Below, in pieces: positions 45,502 through 57,989 of a stretch of 64,000 nt of DNA. Numbering within the stretch: position 1 is the first letter of the stretch; each line of letters opens with the position of its first letter. The stretch comes from Anastrepha obliqua (taxonomy: Eukaryota > Arthropoda > Insecta > Diptera > Tephritidae), in NCBI RefSeq assembly GCF_027943255.1, contig NC_072893.1, positions 62,838,001-62,902,000 on the forward strand. Reading direction: 5' to 3'. The notes beneath the pieces are model-generated. The model was given only the letters and a program-made list of their open reading frames with translations. It searched no databases and was not told the DNA's origin. The translations under genes were made by a program, and so were the position numbers.

Positions 45502-46689
45502 ATGAAAGTTGGTCCAGATGTTATTAACAGTGCTGCCAACTCATGAAAAAAATAACTATAGCGAAATTTTAATCCCGCGAAGTTTGACAAATAAATTCAC
45601 CTTACTTTTTCTCTACAGTAGTATGTACATTTTGAATTGAAATCTAACATTTTGAATTAAAATCTAACATACATACATATTAATTTAAAAATAATTACCA
45701 GATTGCCATGCGACTCATATAAATGTTTTGCTACTGACAATATCTGAATTCGTATGCATGCGCCCATAAACCTAATTCATTCAATATTTGCACTGAGTGT
45801 TTTACTAACTTTCAAGAAATGCACCTTATTAAGTCATTATCTCGTAAACTTCATTTATAAATAAATTTTAACACATACATCATGCAATTACAAATAGATT
45901 TTAGCAAATATTTATTGTCATTATTTATTTTTGAACTAAATGCCACGGCAAATTTGTTTAAAGTTCATAAGGCTTTTTCTCATTTGTCATTAAGCAAATG
46001 TTTCATATTTAATTTCACTCAAGTTTACATATTACTTTTAGGCTTACATATATATTATTGCACAATGACAATTTGTTATGGATATTTGTCAAAGATTATT
46101 AAGCAATTTAATTGCCATCCTATTTCCATAATTCAGCTATAATTTGTAGAAAGCTGCGTTCGAACACTCATACGCTGCAAATATTATACATGGAAATTAA
46201 AGTCGACAAAAATATGTACTAATTTAATAAGAGATAGACACACACGTTCTCTAACAGAGCAAATACTTAGCATATGCTCTCTTCTCTGCAGTCAGAGCTA
46301 CTAGTTCTAAACAACCTTCCTGCCAGTTTGCATTGCAGCTGAAATAGTTCGTCTTCTTTCTTCTTTAAAGCTGACAACTGGTATTTTTAAAAAGGCATTA
46401 TTCTGCCAAATGTACTATAATAGGATCAACACCAGCATTACACCGCATAACGAACTATTGTGGTTCATAATAGACACAAAAATGCTAGTCCAATTTGTGG
46501 AAGAAGTCACCAGTTTGAGACTAGTTGAAAAATTAACCTCAAAAATATTTTGTTATTTTATTATTTTAGAGCCATGGCTAAAATACTTATGAAAATGTTT
46601 ACACTTTGCACCGATACGATATTTTTATGAGCCTAAAACATACTTAGTTTTTTAATTACCTGTGCCCTTCGAAATTTTCGAGGACTAGC
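45502..46689. other. AT-rich non-coding DNA
   Basis: No exon or element recognised. Confidence 0.45.
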
Positions 46690-47811
46690 AAAATTGACGT
46701 CGACTTTAAAGCTGCATTCGACAGTACGAAAAGGAGTTACCTATAGGCCGCGATGTCTGAATTTGGTATTTCCGCAAAACTAATAAGGCTACGCAAGATG
46801 ACGTTGCTCAATACCAGCAGCGCCGTCAGAATTGTAAAGGACATCTCCGAACCGAGCCAAACGAGGTTTCAGACTCGCTGTCGTGTGACTTCTTTAACCT
46901 GATGTTGAAAAGGATCGGACGAGCCGCAGAACATAATCGGTCGGGCACAATTTTTTTGTAAGAGCGTACAATCGTTGGCGTATGCCGATGATATTGACAT
47001 AATCGGCCTTAACAACCGCGCTGTTAGTTCTGCGCTCTCCAAACTGGATAAAGAGGCAAAGCGAATGGGTCTGGTGGTGAGCGAGGACAAAACGAAGTAC
47101 CTCCTGTCATCAAACTAACAGTCGGCGCACTCGCGTATTGGCATCCACGTCACTGTTGACAGTTATGATTTCGAGGTTGTAAAGGAGTTCGTTTATTTAG
47201 GAGCCAGCATTAACACGGATAACAATGTCAGCCTGGAAATCCAACGTAGAATCTATCTTGCCAACATGTGCTACTTTGGACTAAGTAGGCGAATGAGTAG
47301 TAAAGTATTCTCTTGACGAACGAAACAAACACTCTACAAGGCTCTCATCATGCCCGTCTTAACACATGGCGCAGAAGCTTGGACGATAACAACATCCGAT
47401 GAAGCGACGCTTGGAGTGTTTGAGAGAAAAATTCTGCGGAAGATTTTTGGACCTTTGCACGTTGGCAACGGCGAATATCGCAGGCGATGGAACGATGAGC
47501 TGTATGAGCTTTACGACGGCATAGGCATAGCGCAGCGTATAAAAATGCAGCGGCTACGTTGGCTGGGTCATGTCGTCCGAATGGATACAAACACTCCGGC
47601 TCTAAAAGTATTCGATGCAGTACCAGCTGGTGGTAGCAGAGGAAGAGGAAGGTCTCCTCTGCGTTGGAAATATCAGGTGGAGAAGGATTTGGCTTCACTT
47701 GGTGTGTCCAACTGGCGCCGGTTAGTACGAGAAAGAAACGATTGGCGCGCTTTGGTAAACTCGGCCAAAATCGCGTGAGCGGTTATCGCGCCAGTTAAAA
47801 AGAAAAAGAAG
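46690..47811 (+). mobile_element. 5'-truncated RTE-like LINE with YADD motif
   Basis: Plus strand starts inside the reverse transcriptase: IDVDFKAAFDSTKRSYL (first catalytic Asp region), LIRLRKMTLLNTSSAVRIVK, SCDFFNLMLKRIGRAA, then LAYADDIDIIGLNNRAV with the YADD active site (about 46978-47020) and VSEDKTKYLLSSN. The frame 47350-47778 is intact for 142 codons (PVLTHGAEAWTITTSDEATL, RWLGHVVRMDTNTPALKVFD, SNWRRLVRERNDWRALVNSA). It ends GCGCCAGTTAAAAAGAAAAA-GAAG, an A/AAG-rich tail. It is the reference copy for 2466-3195 and for the patch at 32391. Confidence 0.85.
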
Positions 47812-48199
47812 TAAAATTTACGCATTCCATAAAATTCCACACATAAATTAATTCTTCCTTCAAACAAAACAAAAACAACATCTCTATGAAATATATAACA
47901 TGTATGCACAAAAGTATATAGATTTTGAATTTCGCAACCTCTAAAGCTTATTATTATTATAGTTTATTTTTTTTAGTTTATTATTTTTCCCAAATACAGA
48001 TTTATAAATAATCTCAACGCACTTACAAGACTCATTTTCACATATAAATAGCAAGATGACTATTGGAATAACAAGAATAAGTGGAGTAAAGGAATGTTAA
48101 TGATCGAAATGACGTATTCCAGCTACAAAGAGAAAGAAAATAAACAAAACACAACCGACTAATAATGGTCACACTTTTCGACTTTACATACAAAAGAAA
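47812..48199. other. AT-rich non-coding DNA
   Basis: Nothing recognised. Confidence 0.4.
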
Positions 48200-48630
48200 T
48201 CAATGAATATAGAAGGTGGCAGAATCCCTCACAGAGCAGTCAACAACCTCCAAGGTAGCCGTGAAATGCCACACATCTCTTAACGAGATGGCTGAGTCAT
48301 TTCGGATAATATGGGTTCCTGGCCATCGCGACATTGAAACGAAAGATGGCGTAATGAAGCCACCTGCAAAATCGCCCATCAACTGTGGCCGACTCTTAGT
48401 GCTAAACGCACGGAAACTTTGCTAAGCCAAAATAAACACAGTCTTAGCACACTGATTTCAGTCATAACGGGGCATTGCCTAATAGGTGGGCACACCTAAG
48501 GATGGGTGTGCAAGCACACGACTTCTGTAGAAGTTGTCTTGATGAGGAAGAGGTGCAGACAATCTTGCGCCTTCTGTGCTGCTCTATCCAGACGGAGATT
48601 TGCTATTCTAGGCAAACAATTTTTTAACGA
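48200..48630 (+). mobile_element. RNase H LINE C-terminal fragment
   Basis: Plus strand: FRIIWVPGHRDIETKDGV (RNase H block, about 48300-48350), then in shifted frames NKHSLSTLISVITGHCLIGG (about 48430-48490), CASTRLL-x-KLS where CRSC is expected, and FAILGKQFFNELENLYFL (about 48598-48650). Same family as 43012-43500 and 53520-54160. Many stops. Confidence 0.7.
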
Positions 48631-48820
48631 ATTGGAAAATTTATATTTTTTGCAAATGACGTCGTAGTTCAAACATATTTGACACTTGGGAATTTTACAG
48701 CTGTAATAAACAACCAGACCCCGAAGGAAGCACGTAAAGGTCAAATTAAAGATTTCCATTATTCAAAATCATTTTTTGTTTTTGTTTTTGTTATTCATTA
48801 AAAAAGATATTCAGAAACAA

Positions 48821-48852
48821 AATGGATGTCTAATTTTGCGCCATCTTGTATA
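48821..48852 (-). repeat. Solo end of the CAAGGTGGC MITE family
   Basis: ATGGATGTCTAATTTTGCGC followed by CATCTTGTA is, on the minus strand, TACAAGATGGCGCAAAATTA. No partner end was found within about 300 bases. Confidence 0.5.
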
Positions 48853-50696
48853 TGTTTTCTTTATTAAGTCTATGATTAGAGAAATAGAAAATAAAAAATT
48901 CAGCTAGCATTCGCAGTTGATTAGTTCGGGACACAGACATTTTTTTACTATCTAAATTTTCTTATTATCCTCATTGTGCGACTTAGATAATTTTATTATT
49001 AGTTTAAGAAAATTATTATCATTTCTTTTTAATATCATTAATTCCGCAACCTATCAACGTACCTCCAAACAAAAATTATTATATGAAATAAAAATCACAA
49101 GAACAATAAACACGTTAGATAATATTTGTTGTGCACACAACTCTATTTGGTCATTTTGCAACTAGTACAAGTATAGTCACGAACGGACTAGTCTGATTTA
49201 TTCCATCAAATACCACTTCATGAACTACAATATAGTATATACGTACTAGTTTCACTTTTAACTGCAGGGTGTACATGCGCATACATATTTAATAAAGCAC
49301 ACTCACAAATATTTCATATACAGTTTCTGTTCAACGAATAACGAAGGCTGAGAAAATCTATTAAATTTGTTATTATAAATAGAGTTTTTGAAGCCAACTG
49401 TAAAGCGGAAATTAATTGATTGGGTTCGTTATTTTTAATTTAAACTAAGGTATAAAAACACTTAGGAAACTTAAAATTTTCCTAGGCGCATTTTTCAAAT
49501 GCCTCCCAAAAAAACGCGTAATGAACTTGCTTTGAAGCAAATCTGCCTTATTTACTCACTTTCTTACTCATGTTTTTATTTCTTGTTAAAATTTGCATTT
49601 TTTTACCACTTTCAACATGCATAATTCGCTGAACGTACACTGTACATATACAGCTTCCGAAAATAAGCAAGAATCTCTGGAAATACAAATTTTCACAGGC
49701 GGTGCAAGGTAATAATAATTACCGTTAAGTGGCTATAAGAGAAATGTTTAAATTTTAGGAGAAATGAGTAGAGAATTCGAAATAGGCACTTGGCCACAAA
49801 GTCAGCAAATAAATGTTTATTTTATGCATCAAATTACCAAATATAGCCAAATATCTATAAAGCAGTGCTCAAGTGATTTTCAGTTAAATTATTGTATTTG
49901 CTTTTATGATACAGCAGACGCATAATAGTCCTTTTGTGCGTCCGATATGGCATGTAGCTCATTGACAAACAATTACGCACAATTTTATGAGCCATCAAAC
50001 ACGAACTTGTGATATGCCACACAAGGCATTCAAAGCAACAACAAGTACAGCAGGCGAAAAAGGACTATTTAGTGACCAAAAAGTAAGATTTATTGATGTA
50101 TTTAGTAGTTGATTGCGTGCTCAAAGGAGTTAGGTTCAGGTGAGGCATAACAGTTTTGCTTGCCCTTTCTACTACAGTTACGGCACCTGAGGCATTCAAG
50201 TTAACACACACACACACCGTGACCATTGTGCGTGTAGGAACTTCATTATGCACTTACATTGAAGAAATTTACACCAAGCAGAGTCGGAACACACTCAAAT
50301 AAGAACACTTTTGCTTTAATTTTCGCAAGAATTCCTAAGGCGAATTGTACAAAAAAAATAAACAACCAATGCCAAGAGAAATCTCGCTGCTTTTTTTCTA
50401 AACGAACGTTCTATAAAACTATATTTGCGGGGTTTTTGAATATCGGATTTATTTTTTAACAGCCTCTTGTTTTGTTTATCACAGTTCGATAGCGTGCCTT
50501 ATGGCTGATGGCCAGTAGTAAATCTGCAGTTTACCCAGGCGTATTTATTAAAGTTGGTGGTACTAGACGAAGTATTGTAGAAGTAGAACACGAAAAATTA
50601 ATTCGCCTTGTTTTATTCTGTGCTGCCAGCCACATGAACACAGCGAGAGAAAAAAAGACAAATCAGCTGATTTAACAACACTACCTTTAATAGATT
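48853..50696. other. AT-rich non-coding DNA
   Basis: No exon or element recognised. A short ACACAC run lies at 50205-50217. Confidence 0.45.
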
Positions 50697-50712
50697 CGCC
50701 TTACAGTTTACT

Positions 50713-51286
50713 TACTTAGGTGGCCATAACAACCCGTTACCGAGTTACGGCCAACCTCACTAGCTCTCTCCAGGCGCCTCTGCTTCGCGCGCGCCTTCTC
50801 CAATTCTGTATACCAGGCGAGCATAGGGTTTCCTCCACCTGGTCTTTAAACCGGATCAATGGTCTTCCTCTTCGTCGGCTCCCTTGGACTTCGCCCTCGA
50901 ACACTTTCTTTGCTGGAGCTTCTTCATCCATACGCACGACATGCCCTAGCCAACGCAGGCGTTGGATGGCGATGCGTTGAACTACGTCAATGTCGGCGTA
51001 GAGCTCATACAGCTCGTGGTTAATTCTTGAACGGTAGTCTTCGCCAACGCGCACAGGACCGAAGATCTTACGAAGAACCTTTCTCTCGAACACCCCAAGA
51101 GCGGCTGCATCGCTTTGTGACCCTACCCATGCCTCTGCGCCATAAAGCAACACGGGTATGATGAGCGTCTTGTAAAGTGTTAGTTTGGTCATGCGAGAGA
51201 GGGCTCGACTACTCAATTGCTTACTTAGAACATAATATAGTAACACCTATTAGCAAGAGTGATTCTCCGTTTGATCTCCAGGCTGA
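50713..51286 (-). mobile_element. 5'-truncated RTE-like LINE with target duplication
   Basis: CGCCTTACAGTTTACT occurs at 50697-50712 and 51287-51302, a target-site duplication of up to 16 bp (the outermost CGCC may be shared by chance with the element). The minus strand encodes ITLANRCYYVLSKQLSSRAL, LYKTLIIPVLLYGAEAWVGS, ERKVLRKIFGPVRVGEDYRS, QRLRWLGHVVRMDEEAPAKK, and ends IQNWRRRARSRGAWRELVRL. The frame 50737-51246 is open for 169 codons, so it is fairly young. A separate family from 46690-47811, with a TAAG-type tail. Confidence 0.9.
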
Positions 51287-51444
51287 CGCCTTACAGTTTA
51301 CTAATCTGAAATCAGTTTTACTTCAAAATCATATCACAATAAATGGAATTCCTAAAGACAAAATTGTTTGAAAACTAAGTAAACTTCATCAAATTGTGAA
51401 TATTTTATATTATTATAATATCCAAACTTAGCACGGAATAAAAA

Positions 51445-52545
51445 AACTAGCAAACCCGGCCCGCTTCGCTGGGCAAATACACGGTGGATCCACGCTTTGG
51501 CATATATTTCGAGACCCTAGTCATCAATAATTATGAAAATTACCCCATATTAAAGCACTTATCAACAGCTTTCATTTGATACCCATATTGTAATATACAT
51601 ACACAACCAAAGGTTACCCGGGTCCACGTTTTGACCTATATCTCGAGACCCTAGTCACGGAACGGTATGAAAATAGTCTATACTATAGAAATCATTAACA
51701 GCTTCCATTTGCTACCCATATTGTACATATACGTCCGAAGGTTACCCGGGTCCACGTTTTGACCTATATCTCGAGACCCTATCTACCAATAGGTATTCAA
51801 ACTATACGGAAACCATCTTCAATACCTACTTAAGAATGTGTGTAAGTTTGCTTTAATTCGGTTTAAAGACACGGCGGGTCCACGTTTTGGCATATATTTC
51901 GAGACCCTAGTCATCAATAGGTATGAAAATTAACCCGTATTAAAGCACTTAACCACAGCTTTCATTTGATATCCATATTGTACAAACATATTCTAGGGTC
52001 CACGTTTTGGTCTCTATCTCGAGACCCTAGTCACGGAGCGGATGGAAATACTCTGAACTAAAGCATTCACCAACAGCTTCCATTTGATACCCATATTGTA
52101 CATACACATCCCCAGGTTACCCGGGTCCACGTTTTGACCTATATCTCGAGACCGTATCTACCAATAGGTATCCAAACTATACGGAAATCATCTTCAATAC
52201 CTCCTTAACAATGTGTGTAAGTTTGGTTTAATTCGGTGCAAAGACACGGCGAGTCCACGTTTTGGCATATATTTCGAGACCTTAGTGATCAATAGGTATG
52301 AAAATGACCCCGTATTAAAGTACTTATCAACAGCTTTCATTTGATACCCATATTGTACATACACAACCAAAGGTTACCCGGGTCCACGTTTTGACCATTT
52401 TCCCGGCAATTATTCGAATTTTTCTCACCTTTTAAACCTTCCCTAGACCTCCACGAATAATTCAAGACCAAGATAAGATAAATCCGTTCAGCCGTTCTCG
52501 AGTTTTAAGCGAATATAGGGACAGATTTTCACATTTGTATATATA
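51445..52545 (+). repeat. Trimeric higher-order tandem repeat within a repeat element
   Basis: Monomers of about 128 bases each begin GGTCCACGTTTTG..TATATxTCGAGACC at 51487, 51621, 51749, 51877, 51997, 52124, 52252 and 52381. They fall into three types in the order A-B-C-A-B-C-A-B(partial): A has GGCATATATTTCGAGACC, B has CTAGTCACGGA, C has TATCTACCAATAGGTAT. Same-type spacing is 375-390 bases. The left border is near CCCGGCCCGCTTCGCTGGGC and the right border near TAAATCCGTTCAGCCGTTCT. No coding sequence. Confidence 0.9.
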
Positions 52546-52550
52546 TGTAG

Positions 52551-52787
52551 ATGTACGTCATTGAAAGTCATTCAGATGCAACTGCCTCCTTGCGTAAGGA
52601 TTCGCTTATTAAGCCTTACAAGGTGCAGTTCATGCAAGAATTGAAGCAATACGACGACGTCGATAATTTATTAATTTCATCCAAGCAAAATCATTTTACG
52701 GAAAAAATTATTTTGTTAAACCCAACTCATTTTGTTTTGAACGAAATTCGAACATTCGTATTTTTAAACACGAAAAAGCCCAAATAA
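52551..52787 (+). mobile_element. Tc3-like transposase relic
   Basis: An open frame reads IKPYKVQFMQELKQYDD, then FTEKIILLNPTHFVLNEI. It matches the block LKPYKxQxxQELKxxD..FxxKIIFSDEAHFxLxG that carries the first catalytic Asp in Tc3-like transposases. The SDEAHF core has become LNPTHF, so the Asp is gone. No ends found. Confidence 0.5.
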
Positions 52788-52874
52788 AGTAATAAGTTTT
52801 CACTATTTTTCTATGTATTTTGCAATTTCAATCATTTTTTTTATAAAAGTATAGTTCATACCACAACAAGAATC

Positions 52875-53146
52875 ATATCGTCTCCTTAGTATTAAAATAG
52901 CCTATACATTTTTTGATGTTTTGAGAAAATGAATTTCAAACTTTTTGCCGAAAGTAGCTCTCACTCAAATCTCGTTATGTCTGTAAATATTTATTATTTT
53001 TTGACTAACGTTTTGACCCAATTTGTGGAACTAGAATTTGACAAAATTTTGACCATATATAAAATCGACGATGGAGAATCCAAAAATTCAATAAAAAAAT
53101 AATAGCCTATGAGCACATAGGCTATTGTTATACTAAGGGGACGATA
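52875..53146. repeat. 272 bp inverted-repeat element
   Basis: Arms of 29 bases, ATATCGTCTCCTTAGTAT.. (52875-52903) and its complement (53118-53146), agree at 26 of 29 positions. The inner right arm also forms a hairpin, AATAGCCTAT-GAGCAC-ATAGGCTATT (53101-53126). No coding sequence or clear target duplication. Confidence 0.65.
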
Positions 53147-53519
53147 TAAAGAAAAGTTTTGAACTTTGTATACAATTTTTACAAATTCGGAAATTTTTTA
53201 ATAAAATTTTAAACTTTTTACACAGAATTTTACAAATTTCAAGTGAAAAATTGTATAGCTCATTGAATTTTATGATAGTATAATAAAGTGCAAGTTTTGA
53301 GTAGATTTTTTAATATTAAAGAAAATACCCATTACCGTCAGCAGAAAAAAATGTAAAAATAAACACGATTTTCGAAGCTGGAAGCTTGCATTTTAGCCGA
53401 AAAAAACCTTTGAAATTACATTTCGTTTTTTAATAAAACTCACTCTAGCGGCCCCTTTTGATAAAAATTCTTCGCACCCGAAAACCCACAGAAAGATTTT
53501 TTTATAGTAGACTATGTAG
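53147..53519. other. AT-rich non-coding DNA
   Basis: Nothing recognised. Confidence 0.4.
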
Positions 53520-54160
53520 TCCTGCTCACCCTCAAAGGATGAACGCGAACGAGGTGTTGTAAGACTGGAGAAGTCCATCCATATATACACAGATGGCTCA
53601 AAGCTCGCGGTTAAAGTAGTCATAGATGTGTATTCTGAACATCTCTAAATCACTCAACCCAATCAACAGTCGGCCGCCTCTAAGGTAGCTATAAAACGCC
53701 ACCTATATCATAACGAGATGGCTGAGTCATTCCGCTCAAATGTAGCATTCCTGATCACTGTAAAATATTTGGGAATAGGATAGATGAACTACAGAGACTC
53801 GGCACAAAACTACCTAACGAGCATATAGGCAATGCGCAGAGCCGATATCGTAGCCAATAAACTTCTACTGAAGTGCTATTATTGCTAGTATACAAGAAAG
53901 TTACTTATTTTAGGGAAACTAATACAAGTTTTACGAGCGACAAGCACACAGAAACATTTAAAAACATTCAAAATAAACATTCTCTTAGAACACTGATTTA
54001 TGTTACAACGGGGCACTCTCTCTGCAGGCACGCCCACAGATTAGGCATGCAAGCATATGACTTATGCAGAAACACAGTTCTGCATCTTCTGCATGATGAG
54101 AGGAATTCAGAAGGTGTGACCAATCCCAGACCTTTACACGGCTCTCAGCGAATTTGAATG
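53520..54160 (+). mobile_element. RNase H LINE C-terminal fragment
   Basis: Plus strand: VRLEKSIHIYTDGSKLAV (first RNase H Asp, about 53555-53610), a decayed middle, then NKHSLRTLIYVTTGHSLCRH and AHRLGMQAYDLCRN (about 53970-54070). Same family as 43012-43500. Several stops; the CRSC motif is degraded. Confidence 0.7.
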
Positions 54161-56929
54161 AATCAGTTGATTTGCTGACATTACGCGTTATATAACGGCG
54201 GTTTCTTACGACTAAATTGTTGGTGGCATACGAAAAAAATCAACGCAGCCTTCATCTTAAATACTTTGTCGTCGTCTGAATAACAACTGATTGAAAGAGC
54301 GTAAGAATACGCGTAAAATGAGTGGGCATCATTCTGGTGCCGAATTCCCGAAGACGTGGCAGCCAAAGTAACTCACACAATTTTGCTTCGGAAGACCATG
54401 TAATCTGTCATCCTTGACCTCGTCAGTGCCAGTGTTCTAGAAGATTCATCTCTTTAAATAAAAAATGCTTTAATGAGTTACTGTGAAAATGGGAGATCAT
54501 CTAAAATTTTTGAACAGTTCACATTGATTTAAGGAGAGATCAGCACAAGTTCTTTCTTGAAACTAAAATAAAAAGCGAAACTGGGAAAACTGTGAAATTA
54601 TTTTTGAATATGCAACCCAGACTATCAGAAAAACCTGGTCTCATAAGCCGACTGCCGAACAGTACTAGTCAATTTTCAAATGTAGGGAAAGGATATAAAC
54701 TTCTAGTTAACCAATAGTGCCATAGGGAACACTACTGGCTCAATAGAATACCTTTTTAATTTAAATGTAAAAACTTTAAATTACAATACTAAACACAAGC
54801 CTCTGAAACCTTCACCAACACTTTATTGAATAAAAAAGAAAAAAAAATTATAAATAAAAAAGTGAAAGGGAAGAAAACTCTATCAAGTGGTAATTTAACT
54901 TTTATCCAGATGTGCAAGGGCAATGGGTAGCACGAAATTACAATATGTAACTTTAGAAAAGTTATCGGAAAAAATGGAAAAGGTTCACCAAAAAATTGTA
55001 AACGTATAAATCAAAAAAAGCTGCTACATCTCAACCGCAAAGCATATTTTTATCGAAGTAACGGCAAAAGCAGCAGTGCAAGCAGAGCTTGAGGAAATTA
55101 TAAAATTTAAAAAATAAGCATTCAACGGCCACAATAAACTTTTCATAATTACCGATGCCCAAAAATTGAAACAAATTCACACGAAAATGCTAAAATGGGA
55201 GAAAAAACTTGCTGGAAGTGTGGCAATCGTAGTTTAAGTAGAACGAAAATCAGCGACGTGTCGAAGTATGCGAGAAGAGAGAAAACGCAGAGTGTTGTGG
55301 ACAAGTGGGCAAGCAGCAATACTTTTTTAATAATTTTTTTTTCTTACTACTTTTTTCTTGCTTTTTTATTTTACCAATCGCATTTTTTAATTAATTATTA
55401 AGCATTTGTTAAGGTGTCACTAAGTTTGATGAATAAAACCAAACGCAAACGCAAAGGCAAACGCAAAAACAAAACAAAACAGCGGACTATGCAAAATAAC
55501 GGCCACTGCATTGGCGGCAGCAGCACTACTTAATCCACCACTTGACTGCGGATGGCTTTTCGTACAGGAAATGAATTAAGAATGAGGCGGAATGGGAGCT
55601 GTGGCAGTGGAATACTCAATTTGGTGGTTTGGTTTGCGATGCGGTCGGAAGGAAGTGGGCTAAAAGGAAAAACAATGCGTGTGGCTTGGCAGCAAGTGCG
55701 CCGCCAACATCCCTTAGCCCACAATACGCTTTTCTAAAGCCACTTAAAAACTCACAAAAAAAATATTAATAAAACGAAAATAAAAACGGAATGCCACAAA
55801 ATTCGTGCGCTGGAAGTAGGATTCAAATTGTATGCAGATTGTGTGGGCGGGGGCATGCAGAGTAGGCGTTGACTCTGTGGCGGCAGCGACAGTTAACTGA
55901 ATTAGTCCATTTCGAGTTTAGCTGCAAGAACACAAACAAATCAAATTGTTTCTATAGCAACTTGCTATAGCATCCGACAACTGGGTGGTGCTGGGTCACC
56001 ATCGCATTCTAATACGTTGAAGTGGGCGCTAAAAAATTTTGAGCGAAAGTGGATAGAGATATGCGAAAAAAATGTAAGCGCATATTTTTAATTCGTTACT
56101 TTATTCTCATTTATATGGCATATTTTTTTTTTTGTTTTTGCTTTTTTCTCATAACTTTAGTTTTGACTGGCCACTTCCGCGGTTTTTGTTTTTGCATAAA
56201 TCATACGAATGACTGAGAATGAAAGGAAATTTGGTAGCGTACAAAAAAATTGAAGTAAAAAAACAATAATACAAGTAACTTGCGCAAACTTTATGCCCTG
56301 TGAGCCAGTAGCATGAAAAAGTCAAACCATAAAAATACCACAGAAGCAAAAAATTCTAAAAGTTTAGTAAGCAATTAAACAAGTAAATGCCGCGCAAAAA
56401 TCACTAAGGGTCAGCGCTGTTATCAGAAAGTTTTGATTTTAATTCATACATTTTGTGAGTTATCGAAAAGAAACAATTCATGCAGAGGCACAAAATTTAT
56501 TAAAAAAATATTCAATTTTTGCCTTAAGCCAACAATATTGAGTGAAGAAGGGAAGAAGTAGAACAAATTAATTGAAATCGAATACAAAGAATTTTTGCGG
56601 CTTAAAAACTTTTCAGCTACGTGAAATTAAGTGAAAGTAATTGGAAATAAAATTTTCTACCAAAATCATGACTAAACATATCAAAATAAAACAATACAGA
56701 ATATTTAAAAAAGATCTTAACCATTGGACAACGCAATTCAAGCTTAGGAAAAATTGGGTCAATTGGTGATTGAATGGCAATCCCAGATGTGCACTTCCGA
56801 AATTTTCAAGTAGATGTCAAGAATGTTAAATGTCGAAAAATTACAATTGTTTCATAAATGTGTCTAAATTTTGCTTACGTAAATTGTGTAGTATATTTTT
56901 GTTTTCTTTTTAATCTTTTTGTTTTATAT
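54161..56929. other. AT-rich non-coding DNA
   Basis: No exon or element recognised in about 2.8 kb. Short CAAACGCAAA-type repeats occur at about 55439-55475. Confidence 0.45.
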
Positions 56930-57024
56930 AAAATTAATATTTTAATAATTACATGTGTAATTTTTTTTAATGAAAGCTACGCCCAAAATGTTAACGTGTT
57001 TTTGTTTTTTGTTTATTTAGTATA

Positions 57025-57836
57025 CGTACTCTATCATGCATTAGACAGTCATGCTACACTGAAAGCACTTGCTAACCCACGCTGCTCTTCGAAGTTAGTC
57101 GGTGAATGTAAGACAAAACTGAACACTGTTACACAAAAACACAACAAAGTTAGTCTTATTTGGGTGCCTGGACATTGTGGTATTACAGGGAACGAGTTAG
57201 TTGATAAACTGGCAAATGAAGGCTCTGCAAGTATGCCACTAGGCCCTGCACCCTTTCTAGGTGTCAATTCCGCATCAATTCAACTATGGATTGACGACTT
57301 TATGAGGTCTACCCATAGAGGACGTTGGCCTGGTTGAACTCGTGTAGAATAGCCAAGTGCTATGTGAAAAAGCCAAACAGGAAAATGGCGACCTTTCTCC
57401 TAAAACTCAGCAGAAAGGACCTGAGAGTACTGGTGGGTGTAATCACAGGGCACGACGACTGTGGTCAGCATATGGCTACCATGGGGGTCGTAGACAGCCC
57501 GATATGCCTATCCTGTCTTGAGAATGACGAAACTACAGAGCATTTTCTCTGTAGCTGTCCTGCATGTTCCAGAATCAGACTTAGGATATTGGTTTGCGAT
57601 ACAATGAGTATGGACAAAGTTCATACTCTTCCTCTTCCGGATCACTTAAAATTCATCAATGATTTGAAGAGATTTGTGGAAGATTAACTTCAAACTATAA
57701 TAATTTATCCGTTTTTACCATCCACCTTTTATTTTTCCTATCTCTATTCTTTCTACTGATATCTATCCGGGTGTGGTCTACTGACTGAGTGCTTGGACTT
57801 GTCCAGCCCCCCACAAATCTAATCTAATCTTATCTA
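57025..57836 (+). mobile_element. RNase H LINE fragment with AATCT tail
   Basis: Encodes DSHATLKALANPRCSSKLVG, then VSLIWVPGHCGITGNELVDK (RNase H, last Asp) and GVNSASIQLWIDDF. After a stop/frameshift near 57337 it has a 120-codon open frame with AKCYVKKPNRKMATFLLKLS, VLVGVITGHDDCGQHMATMG, SPICLSCLENDETTEHFLCS and LPLPDHLKFINDLKRFVED, ending at 57687. The 3' untranslated region ends in AATCTAATCTAATCTTATCT (57816-57835), a pentamer-type tail, directly against satellite sequence. Same family as 17975-18440. Confidence 0.88.
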
Positions 57837-57989
57837 GAGTGGGTCGAAAATACTACTACTAAATACTACTACTAAAGTGTAACATTTTTCCCATGAAAAT
57901 TTAATTTCGGTATATATTTTAATATGGTCACAGGTAAAAGCACATTGGATTGGGTCGAAAAAAAATTTTACATTTTTTTAAATGCAAAC

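Noticed and set aside
51487..52400. Periodic GGTCCACGTTTTG repeats as CRISPR or regulatory array
   Set aside because: Units are contiguous, ~128 bp and related along their length, in three alternating types.
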